A DNA stretch of 64,000 bases from Pseudomonas oryzihabitans (GTDB lineage Bacteria > Pseudomonadota > Gammaproteobacteria > Pseudomonadales > Pseudomonadaceae): positions 310,001 to 374,000 of the forward strand of contig NZ_VDND01000001.1 of NCBI RefSeq assembly GCF_007665395.1, in the 5' to 3' direction. This document shows positions 57,390 through 64,000 of this stretch, one piece after another. A program made the position numbers and the translations under genes. The notes beneath the pieces are model-generated. The model saw nothing but the letters and a program-made list of their open reading frames with translations, was not told where the DNA came from and ran no database searches. The stretch's first letter is position 1. Each line of letters opens with the position of its first letter.

Positions 57390-58007
57390 TTAATCGGACG
57401 ACCCAGCAACTTCAAGGCGTGAAGTAAAAGGCTTCCATTCTTGCAGATAGTAGTCTGAATCGCGCGCTTTCAGGCCTTCACCAAACTCACTTAAAAAAGC
57501 CTCACACTTGGCACCCTGCCCGGTATATTTCAACAAAGCGGCATATCTTTGTGGATTACCACCCATCATTCCGACATTAATCTTGATCTTTCGCTCCGCC
57601 TCTTGCTCATTCGCCATTTTGCGCAGATATGAACCAACTTTTTCCCGCCATAGACGCAGAGCAATGTCTACCGTTTCGGCCGCCCCATCCGAGTCAGAGA
57701 ATTTTAGATCTAGTGCGATGCCCGTTGCAGCCTTGACCTCATATCCGTATGACGCGATTCGCTTATCATATTTAGAACCCAAGCAAGTCGCACACAACTT
57801 TTCTACGGGCACCCAATGGACACCGATATTATAATTAGCCCAATAAAACCCATACCACTTACCAATGGCGACTGACACAAACGCATACCAATCATCATCC
57901 ATCGGCTTATAAAAATTCGTTGCACCTACAAAACCTTCATTACGAAACGCTTTATTTAGAAGACCCCTAAATTCTTTCGCCAAAGCTGGTACCGCCAAAG
58001 CTTGCAT
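57390..58007 (-). CDS. Unrecognised AT-rich prophage cargo gene
   Basis: The 205-residue protein MQALAVPALAKEFRGLLNKAFRNEGFVGATNFYKPMDDDWYAFVSVAIGKWYGFYWANYNIGVHWVPVEKLC... has no signal peptide or membrane segment. The N-terminal half (N-F-Y-K, DDDWYAFVSV, YNIGVHWVP) is vaguely like DUF4304-type proteins, and the C-terminal half is helical and charged (ALRLWREKVGSYLRKMANEQEAERK). The family is not firmly recognised. It is low in GC, reads opposite to the phage genes, and lies between a gpR fragment and gpV copy 2: the same kind of slot as the ATPase gene. The function is unknown. Confidence 0.65.
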   Translation of the reverse strand: MQALAVPALAKEFRGLLNKAFRNEGFVGATNFYKPMDDDWYAFVSVAIGKWYGFYWANYNIGVHWVPVEKLCATCLGSKYDKRIASYGYEVKAATGIALDLKFSDSDGAAETVDIALRLWREKVGSYLRKMANEQEAERKIKINVGMMGGNPQRYAALLKYTGQGAKCEAFLSEFGEGLKARDSDYYLQEWKPFTSRLEVAGSSD

Positions 58008-58173
58008 TATGAAATCCCTTTTATAAGTTTAGCGACTTAGGCAACGATGGAAGGCCTCGGCGGCTTTCTTCTCTTACATGCTCATATCTTGCCCACACAC
58101 TTTGATTTGTAGCTAGCTTGGTTACAAGTGCTGGTTGCTGTGCGGCTCGCACGCGCCGGCCATCCTCGCCGCC

Positions 58174-58741
58174 ATGACCAACATCGCCGCCCTCTGCCGC
58201 CTCATCGAGAACCTGATCCGCCTCGGAACCATCGCCGAGGTCGACCACGGCAGTCTCACAGCCAAATGCCTTGCCCGGGTTCGGGTTCGGGTTCGGGTTC
58301 GGGTTCAGAACGGCGACCTGCTGACCGGCTGGTTGCTCTGGACCGCACTGCGCGCCGGCACCACGCGCGACTGGGATCCGTCCACCATGGGCGGGCCGAT
58401 GCTGGTCCTCAGTCCCAACGATCAGACCGCCTAGGGCCTCGTTCTCCGTGGCCTATTCAGCGCGCACATCCCCGCCAACGGCGATCGCGCCGGCCTGCGC
58501 CGCCGCACCTACCCGGACGGCGCTGTCGTTGAGTACGACAGCGAAGCCCACCAGTTGCTGGCCACCCTGCCTCCGGCGGACGTGTCGAGATCGTCGCCCC
58601 GGGCGGTTTCACGCTGCAGGGCGACGTAGACATCGCGGGCCTGGTGACCGTGACCCGCGATGTCGTCGCCGCCGGCATCAGCTTGGTCAAGCACCCGCAC
58701 GTGGGTGTCCAGGCCGGCAACGCGAGGACCGGAGCGCCCAC
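58174..58741 (+). pseudogene. P2 gpV-like baseplate protein, copy 2, broken
   Basis: MTNIAALCRLIENLIRLGTIAEVDHGSL... matches copy 1 but meets a TAG at 58432-58434 (expected CAG), then continues (GLFSAHIPANGDRAGLRRRTYPDGAVVEYDSEAHQLLA). It frameshifts near 58570 and resumes as GRVEIVAPGGFTLQGDVDIAGLVTVTRDVVAAGISL... to NARTGAPTP. At least two disabling changes are present, plus an enlarged hexamer repeat. Confidence 0.75.
58277..58306 (+). repeat. Hexanucleotide repeat (GGGTTC)5 in gpV copy 2
   Basis: Five perfect GGGTTC units encode alternating Arg-Val. Copy 1 of the gene has only two units (56971-56982), so the array expanded after duplication. Confidence 0.9.
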
Positions 58742-58744
58742 GCC

Positions 58745-58985
58745 ATGATGAGCCGCGCAACGGGTTTTGCCGTTACCGAGCTTGAGGAGCTCCAGCAGTC
58801 GGTCGCCGACATCCTCACCACGCCAATCGGCACACGCCTGATGCGCCGCCCCTATGGCAGCGACCTGTTAGGCCTGGTCGATCAGTTGCTCTGTGACGCC
58901 ACCGCCGTGCAGGCCAAGTCCATGACCGTGATCGCCCTCAGGCGCGGAAAGCTGCGGCTCAATCCCACCCGCATCCGGCCCATGG
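58745..58985 (+). pseudogene. P2 gpW/gp25-like baseplate protein remnant
   Basis: MMSRATGFAVTELEELQQSVADILTTPIGTRLMRRPYGSDLLGLVDQLL... is the N-terminal portion of phage baseplate wedge protein gpW (GPW/gp25). It follows gpV as in P2. Similarity fades near 58985, where it joins the opposite-strand integrase remnant, so the rest of the tail module was deleted. Confidence 0.7.
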
Positions 58986-59229
58986 TGCCGCCATACTCCT
59001 TCAGGTACCTGCCGATCATCTGGCGCACGGTCGCACCCTGCCGCCGAACGCGTTCCAGGGCTCCAGGCTCAGCGAGCTCCGCTTCTCGCTTGCGAATCCA
59101 TGCCTGTGCGGTCTGCTTCCGCTCGAAGGTCTGGGATTCTTGGTAGACTATGAGGCCTTCGCGGCGCAGCCTGATCTGGGCGGTATAAGTCACGCCCTTC
59201 TTGTTTTCCCGCCGTGTAATCGTCCCCAT
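58882..59229 (-). pseudogene. Site-specific integrase N-terminal fragment
   Basis: The minus-strand frame starts MGTITRRENKKGVTYTAQIRLRREGLIVYQESQTFERKQTAQAWIRKREAELAEPG, the arm-binding N-terminus of a tyrosine integrase, then VRQMIGRYLKEYGGTMGR. The core-binding and catalytic domains are missing; beyond about 58990 the frame reads through gpW antisense. Its position right beside dusA fits a dusA-targeting integrase. Confidence 0.75.
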
Positions 59230-59235
59230 TCAGCG

Positions 59236-59317
59236 TCCAGTGCTTAAAAAGATTTTCCAGTGCTTAAATTTAGCACTGACATCTAAAAAACCGGCAAAAA
59301 TGGGGCAAAACAGTGCT
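59236..59317. repeat. CAGTGCT repeats between integrase remnant and dusA
   Basis: TCCAGTGCTTAAA occurs at 59236-59248 and 59256-59268, an inverted TTTAGCACTG at 59269-59278 and a further CAGTGCT at 59311-59317. Four copies of the CAGTGCT core in ~82 bp resemble integrase arm-type sites of an attachment region, or regulatory sites of the integrase promoter. Confidence 0.55.
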
Positions 59318-59334
59318 ACAAACGAAATCTCCAG

Positions 59335-60345
59335 ATGCTAGCTGAAACCGCCTCAAACCCAGCAACCACGCGCCCTGAGCCGTCCCGCCGCTTCTCCGTG
59401 GCGCCCATGATGGACTGGACGGATCGTCACTGCCGCTATTTCCACCGCCTGTTGTCGCAGCATGCCCTGCTCTATACCGAGATGGTCACCACCGGCGCCC
59501 TCCTACATGGCGATGCCCAGCGGTTTCTCCGGCATGACGAGACCGAGCATCCGCTGGCTTTGCAGCTAGGCGGCAGTGTACCGGGTGAATTGGCAGCGGC
59601 AGCGCGGCTGGGTGAACAGGCGGGTTACGACGAGATCAACCTCAATGTCGGCTGCCCCAGCGACCGGGTGCAGAACAACCTGATCGGCGCCTGCCTTATG
59701 GCTTATCCGGAGCGGGTAGCCGATGGGGTCAAGGCGATGCGCGATGCGGTAGCCATTCCGGTCACCGTCAAGCACCGCATCGGGATTTCCGGGCGCGACA
59801 GCTATGAAGCCCTGCAGGACTTCGTCGGCCAGGTCGCGGAGGCGGGTTGCCGCAGCTTTACCGTGCATGCCCGCATCGCCATCCTCGAAGGGCTGTCGCC
59901 CAAGCAGAATCGCGAGATCCCGCCGCTGCGCTACGATGTGGCCGCGCAGCTGGTGGAGGATTTTCCGGATCTCGAGTTCATCCTCAACGGCGGCATCAAG
60001 ACCCTCGACACCTGCCGCGAGCAACTGGAGGTATTCGATGGCGTGATGCTGGGCCGCGAGGCCTACCAGAACCCCTACCTGCTCGCCGAGGTGGACGCGG
60101 CGCTCTACGGCTGTGACCGTCCGCAACTGACCCGTCACGAGGTGATGCTGCAGCTGCGGCCCTATGTCGAGGCGCATCTGCAACAGGGTGGTCTCATCCA
60201 CCACGTCACCCGCCATGTCCTGGGCCTGGCGCAGGGGTTTCCCGGCGCCCGACGCTTCCGCCAACTGCTCTCCACCGACCTGCATCGCAGCCCTGAACCG
60301 CTGCGCCTGTACGACGAGGCCACTGAACTTCTCAGGGGCCATTGA
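59335..60345 (+). CDS. dusA: tRNA-dihydrouridine(20/20a) synthase DusA
   Basis: The 336-residue FMN enzyme reduces uridines of the tRNA D-loop. Motifs: RFSVAPMMDWTDRHCRYFHRLL, LYTEMVTTGALLHGD, LALQLGGS, YDEINLNVGCPSDRVQNNLIGACLM (catalytic Cys), VTVKHRIGI, FTVHARIAILEGLSPKQNREIPPLRYD and DGVMLGREAYQNPYLL. The first ~18 residues vary in this family, and here they may be supplied by the element end. Its 5' part is a known integration target for prophages and islands, as seen here. Confidence 0.95.
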   Translation: MLAETASNPATTRPEPSRRFSVAPMMDWTDRHCRYFHRLLSQHALLYTEMVTTGALLHGDAQRFLRHDETEHPLALQLGGSVPGELAAAARLGEQAGYDEINLNVGCPSDRVQNNLIGACLMAYPERVADGVKAMRDAVAIPVTVKHRIGISGRDSYEALQDFVGQVAEAGCRSFTVHARIAILEGLSPKQNREIPPLRYDVAAQLVEDFPDLEFILNGGIKTLDTCREQLEVFDGVMLGREAYQNPYLLAEVDAALYGCDRPQLTRHEVMLQLRPYVEAHLQQGGLIHHVTRHVLGLAQGFPGARRFRQLLSTDLHRSPEPLRLYDEATELLRGH

Positions 60346-60392
60346 GTCACGTCTCCACGATGTCCATTCGCTAACCGAAGGAAAGACCTGCC

Positions 60393-61319
60393 ATGAGCAA
60401 GCTGGAACAACTCAAGCAATACACCACGGTCGTCGCCGATACCGGCGATCTGGACGCCATCGCCCGCCTCAAGCCCTACGACGCCACGACCAACCCTTCG
60501 CTGCTGCTCAAGGCTGCCGCCCTGCCCCGCTATGAGGATCACCTGCAGGCCGCCTTCAGCGGCGCGGGTGGCGACATCGGCCTGGCCTGCGATCGCTTCG
60601 CCGTGGCCGTGGGTGGCGAGATCCTCAAGCTGATCCCGGGCCGCATCTCCACCGAGGTGGATGCCCGCCTGTCGTTCGATACCAGCGCCACCCTGGATCG
60701 CGCCCATCGCCTGATCGAGCTGTACGAGAAGGCCGGCATCGGCAAGGACCGCGTGCTGATCAAGATCGCCTCCACCTGGGAAGGCATCCGCGCCGCCGAG
60801 CAGCTGGAGAAGGAAGGCATCCAGACCAACCTGACCCTGCTGTTCTCCTTCGCTCAGGCCGCCGCCTGCGCCGATGCCGGCGTGTTCCTGATCTCGCCCT
60901 TCGTTGGCCGTATCTACGACTGGTACAAGAAGGCCGAGGGCCGCGACTATGAAGGCGCCGAGGATCCGGGCGTGAAGTCCGTGACCCGCATCTACCAGTA
61001 CTACAAGGCCAATGGCTACGAGACCGTGGTGATGGGCGCCAGCTTCCGCAACCTGAACCAGATCGAGCAGTTGGCTGGCTGCGATCGCCTGACCATCAGC
61101 CCCGAACTGCTGCAGCAGCTGTCGGAAGCCCAGGGCGACCTGCCGCGGGTGCTGACTGCCGACGCCAACGGTGGTGAGCCCAAGCAGCAACTGAACGAAG
61201 CCGCCTTCCGCTGGGCGCATAACGAAGACGCCATGGCCACCGAGAAACTGGCCGAAGGCATTCGCCAGTTCGCCCGGGATCAGGAAAAGCTGGAAGTGCT
61301 GCTGCCCGGCAAGCGCTAA
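60393..61319 (+). CDS. tal: Transaldolase
   Basis: The 308-residue class I aldolase transfers a dihydroxyacetone unit between sugar phosphates in the pentose phosphate pathway. Motifs: [90 protein letters not shown] (Schiff-base Lys), [14 protein letters not shown] and [30 protein letters not shown]. It follows dusA by 47 bp. Length is normal. Confidence 0.97.
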   Translation: MSKLEQLKQYTTVVADTGDLDAIARLKPYDATTNPSLLLKAAALPRYEDHLQAAFSGAGGDIGLACDRFAVAVGGEILKLIPGRISTEVDARLSFDTSATLDRAHRLIELYEKAGIGKDRVLIKIASTWEGIRAAEQLEKEGIQTNLTLLFSFAQAAACADAGVFLISPFVGRIYDWYKKAEGRDYEGAEDPGVKSVTRIYQYYKANGYETVVMGASFRNLNQIEQLAGCDRLTISPELLQQLSEAQGDLPRVLTADANGGEPKQQLNEAAFRWAHNEDAMATEKLAEGIRQFARDQEKLEVLLPGKR

Positions 61320-61467
61320 GTTCTATTCGCCGAGCGAAGGTCAGGCAAGGCGAAAAAGGCTGAGGAAACGGAGTTTACGAGGGGTAAATGAGCATTCCGA
61401 AGCCTTTTTCCGCGCAGCATCACCGATGCGCAGGCATTTCTCGGACAGAACGTAAGCGACAGCCTGG

Positions 61468-61950
61468 TCAGTGCCTTTCGAGGGCACTGACCAGATCGCG
61501 AAAGGCATTGCGATTGGATTCATTGAGGCCCATCAACACCCGATGGGCTTCCAGCACGCGACTGCGCACCTCGGCTTCCGATTGATCCTGCGGCGGCAGG
61601 TCGGTCAGGCACTCCGGGCAAGGCAGTACGGTCTCGACGATATTGAACACCTGATCGAACCCCATGGAGTCCAGCAGGCGCAGGATGTCCGGGTTGTTCG
61701 TCGTCAGCATGGGCAGCAGCCCGATGCGCTGCCGCGACAGGATCGACAGCTTGGCCAGCAGGCCCAGGGTGGTGCTGTCGATGCTCTGCGTCTCGGTCAG
61801 ATCGATGACGATGGACGAGAAATTCAGCGACGAGAAGATGTGCTCGATGGTCGCGTCCAGCGCCGAGCAGAGGGTCAGGCGCACCTCGCCGGTGAATTTC
61901 AGGACGAAGGTGCCATCCTGCTCGGCAAATTGGATTTTTCCGGTGCTCAT
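61468..61950 (-). CDS. rssC: STAS-domain anti-sigma factor antagonist (RssC-like)
   Basis: The 160-residue protein has a STAS fold (FVLKFTGEVRLTLCSALDATIEHIFSSLNFSSIVIDLTETQSIDSTTLGLLAKLS; the Ser in SIDSTTLG is the phospho-site) and a C-terminal extension (CLTDLPPQDQSEAEVRSRVLEAHRVLMGLNESNRNAFRDLVSALE). In Pseudomonas this gene pairs with RssB: dephosphorylated antagonist influences RpoS activity. Its ATG overlaps the rssB stop (ATGA). Confidence 0.88.
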   Translation of the reverse strand: MSTGKIQFAEQDGTFVLKFTGEVRLTLCSALDATIEHIFSSLNFSSIVIDLTETQSIDSTTLGLLAKLSILSRQRIGLLPMLTTNNPDILRLLDSMGFDQVFNIVETVLPCPECLTDLPPQDQSEAEVRSRVLEAHRVLMGLNESNRNAFRDLVSALERH

Positions 61951-63131
61951 GCCAGGTTCCTGCTCAACACCAGCAAAGCGATATCGTCGGGCATCTCGGA
62001 GACGGATGCCAGATTGAGGGCTTCGCTCAGGCCTGCCAGTGTACCGCCGGCGCGGCGGACGTAATCGGGCAAGCTGTGTTCTTTCTCTTTCAAATTGTCT
62101 CCCGGCAGCAGATCGAAGATGCCATCCGAAAAGAGGGTAAGGCTGAACCGCTCGGGCAAGGCCATCTGGTGGTCATTGTAGGTGGCTTCCTTGAACAGGC
62201 CCACCGGCAGCCCCTTGCCGACCAGGAAACGGGTTTCTTCCGGCGTGTGCAGCACGGGTAACGGCAGATGGCCACCGATGCTGTAGGCCAGGGTACCCGT
62301 GGTTTCATCGATGACGCCACCGAGCATGGTCACGTGCTTGCCCAGCTTGCAATCGAGCAGTCCTCGGTTGATATGGCCGAGGACGTCCGATGGCTTGAAT
62401 TCGGGCAGGGTGCCATTGCGCCTGGACTCATAGAGCAGGCGCGTGGTCATGAACTTCAGCAGCACCGTCACGAACGCCGAGGAGGCGCCGTGGCCGGAGA
62501 CGTCCGCCAGATAGAAGGCGACCCGATGCTCGTCGATGCGAAAGTAATCGACGAAATCGCCGGACAGATACAGCGACGGGATGATTTCGTGGGCGAAGTT
62601 CAGCCCTTCGGTCTCCCAAGGCGTCACGGGCAGCATATTCATCTGCACGTGGCGACCGGCGTTCTGGTCTTCCTGCAGCAGACTCAGGCTGGCCTGCAAC
62701 TCGCGATTGGCATTCTCCAGCTTGACCCGGTAGCGATCGTTCTCCAAGCGCAGCCGGGCACGGTCCAGGGCCCGATTCACCGAGTGCTCCAGGACCATCA
62801 GGTCCTCGAGGGGCTTGATCAGGTAATCGGCGGCGCCCAGGCGCAGGGCTTCCACGACATCGCTCATGACTCCGGCGCCGGACAGCACCAGCACCGGCGT
62901 ATCGATGGAGAGCTCGCTGATACGGCGCAGCAAGGTCAAGCCATCGACCTGCGGCATGCGTAGATCGCAAATGATGAGGTCGGGCTGTTCACGCTCGAAA
63001 ATCTGCAGGCCCTGCTGACCATTGCTGGCCTGCAGGACGGTGAAGCCACTGTCTTCGAGATAGTCGGCGAGACTGAGGCGAACCACCTCGTCATCGTCAA
63101 TGATCAAGAGCGTGGCAGGCGAATTAGACAT
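61947..63131 (-). CDS. rssB: Response regulator with PP2C-type phosphatase output (RssB-like)
   Basis: From the ATG at 63131 the product is 394 residues: receiver (TLLIIDDDEVVRLSLADYLEDSGF; phospho-Asp in LIICDLRMPQVDG; LVLSGAG; LIKPLEDL), a coiled linker (NRALDRARLRLENDRYRVKLENANRELQ), then a PP2C/SpoIIE domain (SLYLSGDFVDYFRIDEHRVAFYLADVSGHGASSAFVTVLLKF, FSLTLFSDGIFDLL, SEMPDDIALLVLSR). It would dephosphorylate the adjacent STAS protein and thereby regulate RpoS. Earlier in-frame starts exist, but MSNSPATLLIIDDD is the natural one. Confidence 0.9.
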   Translation of the reverse strand: MSNSPATLLIIDDDEVVRLSLADYLEDSGFTVLQASNGQQGLQIFEREQPDLIICDLRMPQVDGLTLLRRISELSIDTPVLVLSGAGVMSDVVEALRLGAADYLIKPLEDLMVLEHSVNRALDRARLRLENDRYRVKLENANRELQASLSLLQEDQNAGRHVQMNMLPVTPWETEGLNFAHEIIPSLYLSGDFVDYFRIDEHRVAFYLADVSGHGASSAFVTVLLKFMTTRLLYESRRNGTLPEFKPSDVLGHINRGLLDCKLGKHVTMLGGVIDETTGTLAYSIGGHLPLPVLHTPEETRFLVGKGLPVGLFKEATYNDHQMALPERFSLTLFSDGIFDLLPGDNLKEKEHSLPDYVRRAGGTLAGLSEALNLASVSEMPDDIALLVLSRNLA

Positions 63132-63335
63132 AGAGGATCCAGGCATGCACCCGAACGGCAAACCGGCGGACGCTATCCGACACGGGCCACGGTGATTACG
63201 ACACGGCGGAGACACTACTCCCATCCATCGGGGGGTTCAAGCTTGCCAACCGGATGGAATATCTTTACAGGGTAGCTTTCTAGAGTTTATACCTCCAGGA
63301 GACCGCCTTCCATCCTCCCAAGCAGTAGGATAGCC

Positions 63336-63635
63336 ATGAGCACCATTGACCGCTCTTACAGTGAAAAGCGCGACTTCATTCGCATGAACGTCGACTCCAA
63401 GGCCCTCATTAAAGTCGGCGACAGCACCTTCGAGGCGCGTTGCGTCGACCTGTCCAGCACCGGCTTCCAGATCGAGGCCGCCACCCGCCTGCAGGTGGGT
63501 GACAAGGTCACCGTGCTGATTCCCTCCAGCCACGCGGAGCTCCAGGGCTTGGAAGCGGAAGCCGAGGTGCTGCGTGTCGAGGCGACGGCCTCCGGCCAGC
63601 AGCTCCTGGGACTGTCCGTCCTGGAAATGCGCTAG
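63336..63635 (+). CDS. PilZ-domain protein
   Basis: The 99-residue protein MSTIDRSYSEKRDFIRMNVDSKALIKVGDSTFEARCVDLSSTGFQIEAATRLQVGDKVTVLIPS... is a lone PilZ domain: KRDFIR resembles the RxxxR c-di-GMP box in part, and DLSSTGFQIE is the (D/N)xSxxG motif. It may bind c-di-GMP, though the first Arg of RxxxR is imperfect. It is divergent from rssB and precedes a terminator. Confidence 0.85.
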   Translation: MSTIDRSYSEKRDFIRMNVDSKALIKVGDSTFEARCVDLSSTGFQIEAATRLQVGDKVTVLIPSSHAELQGLEAEAEVLRVEATASGQQLLGLSVLEMR

Positions 63636-63649
63636 GCGCCCGACCCACG

Positions 63650-63678
63650 AAAAAGGCAGCCCTCGGGCTGCCTTTTTT
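63650..63678. terminator. Rho-independent terminator after the PilZ gene
   Basis: AGGCAGCC-CTC-GGGCTGCCT stem is flanked by five A and six T, so it can end transcription in both directions: the PilZ gene on the plus strand and mlaA on the minus strand. Confidence 0.88.
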
Positions 63679-63694
63679 CTTGGCGGCGAGCGGA

Positions 63695-64000
63695 CTAGAA
63701 GTCGTCGACCACCTGGCCATCCTTGACCTTGAATTCGCGGGTCTGCAGGTAGGCGTTGCGAATGAACACGTACTTGTCACCGGTGATCAGGCGCTCGGCC
63801 TGCAGCAGACCGGCCCGGGTATCGACGGTGCTGAGGGCGAAGGCGCTGTTGCGCACGGCCACATCGTCTACGTAGGGATAGGCACTGGTGTAGCTGTCGG
63901 GAATCCGGCCAATCCCGTCGCGCACACTGCTGGGCCCGAAGAACGGCAGGACCAGGTAGGGACCGCTGTTGGCGCCCCATTTGCCGAGGGTCTGGCCAAA
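63695..64000 (-). CDS. mlaA: MlaA/VacJ-family phospholipid-transport lipoprotein, C-terminal part
   Basis: The minus-strand frame enters from the right edge with FGQTLGKWGANSGPYLVLPFFG, then PSSVRDGIGRIPDSYTSAYPYV, and ends LQTREFKVKDGQVVDDF. GPYLVLPFFGPSSVRD is the hallmark of MlaA/VacJ, the outer-membrane lipoprotein that removes mislocalised phospholipids from the outer leaflet with OmpC/F and MlaBCDEF. The N-terminus and lipobox lie outside the window. Confidence 0.93.
   Translation of the reverse strand, partial: FGQTLGKWGANSGPYLVLPFFGPSSVRDGIGRIPDSYTSAYPYVDDVAVRNSAFALSTVDTRAGLLQAERLITGDKYVFIRNAYLQTREFKVKDGQVVDDF

Larger units (their letters stand above)
54241..59334 (+). mobile_element. 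Decayed P2-like prophage next to dusA
   Basis: Between the fasciclin gene and dusA lie fragments in P2 order: lysozyme remnant, gpR, gpS, gpV, gpW, then a site-specific integrase N-terminus reading away from dusA. Most structural and all head and replication genes are gone. Two AT-rich unrelated genes on the minus strand interrupt it. Integration at the 5' end of dusA is a common site for such elements. The left end is not precisely defined. Confidence 0.8.

Overview
The window is GC-rich, densely coded gammaproteobacterial chromosome that I read as a Pseudomonas, perhaps near P. oryzihabitans/P. psychrotolerans (species placement is inference). Genus-typical content includes fimL, an rssB/rssC-like pair, pobR/pobA, an OprD-family porin, mltD and a CrcZ/CrcY-like sRNA with a sigma-54 promoter.

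The left third contains the replication terminus. A near-perfect dif site lies at 15856-15883. About 6 kb to its right is a gene for a Tus-like replication-terminator protein (21817-22761). Two identical 19-bp sequences (22862-22880 and 24524-24542), resembling the Ter core, lie just upstream of tus and about 1.7 kb further on. They are oriented so that, if they work like E. coli Ter, they would stop forks that have already passed dif. Two ~95% identical aldo/keto reductase genes flank dif in inverted orientation.

Layout. 1-6 kb: start of an amino-acid ABC permease, a DUF3574 lipoprotein, the tail of a deleted TonB-dependent receptor and a complete ribose-type sugar ABC operon. 5-15.7 kb: sulfonate-type binding proteins, tonB-exbB-exbD, a cupin, and a four-gene minus-strand operon (TonB receptor, flavin monooxygenase, aldo/keto reductase, SsuA-like protein) facing a LacI-type regulator across a 14-bp palindrome. 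16-21 kb: second aldo/keto reductase, an AraC regulator divergent from a polyol binding protein and a dehydrogenase, and a DUF1349 protein. 21.4-26 kb: CrcZ/Y-like RNA, tus, phoD and a stand-alone aroA. 26-44 kb: hybrid kinase, pobR/pobA, TSUP permease, nudC-fimL, dnaQ-rnhA-methyltransferase, gloB, mltD, fabI, an FNT channel and small genes. 42.8-49.1 kb: an SBP-permease-permease-ATPase-OprD transport operon behind a Zur-like box. 49.3-54.1 kb: EF-hand protein, a two-component system, and an ECF sigma/anti-sigma/fasciclin cluster.

54.2-59.3 kb is a decayed P2-like prophage next to dusA: lysozyme remnant, gpR, frameshifted gpS, two broken gpV copies, gpW remnant and an integrase N-terminus. 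It carries two AT-rich unrecognised genes (an AAA/STAND-like ATPase and a ~205-aa protein), each inserted on the minus strand before a gpV copy. This is the best candidate in the window for an undescribed, possibly phage-defence-related, cargo. The window ends with dusA, tal, the rssC/rssB-like pair, a PilZ protein and the C-terminus of mlaA.
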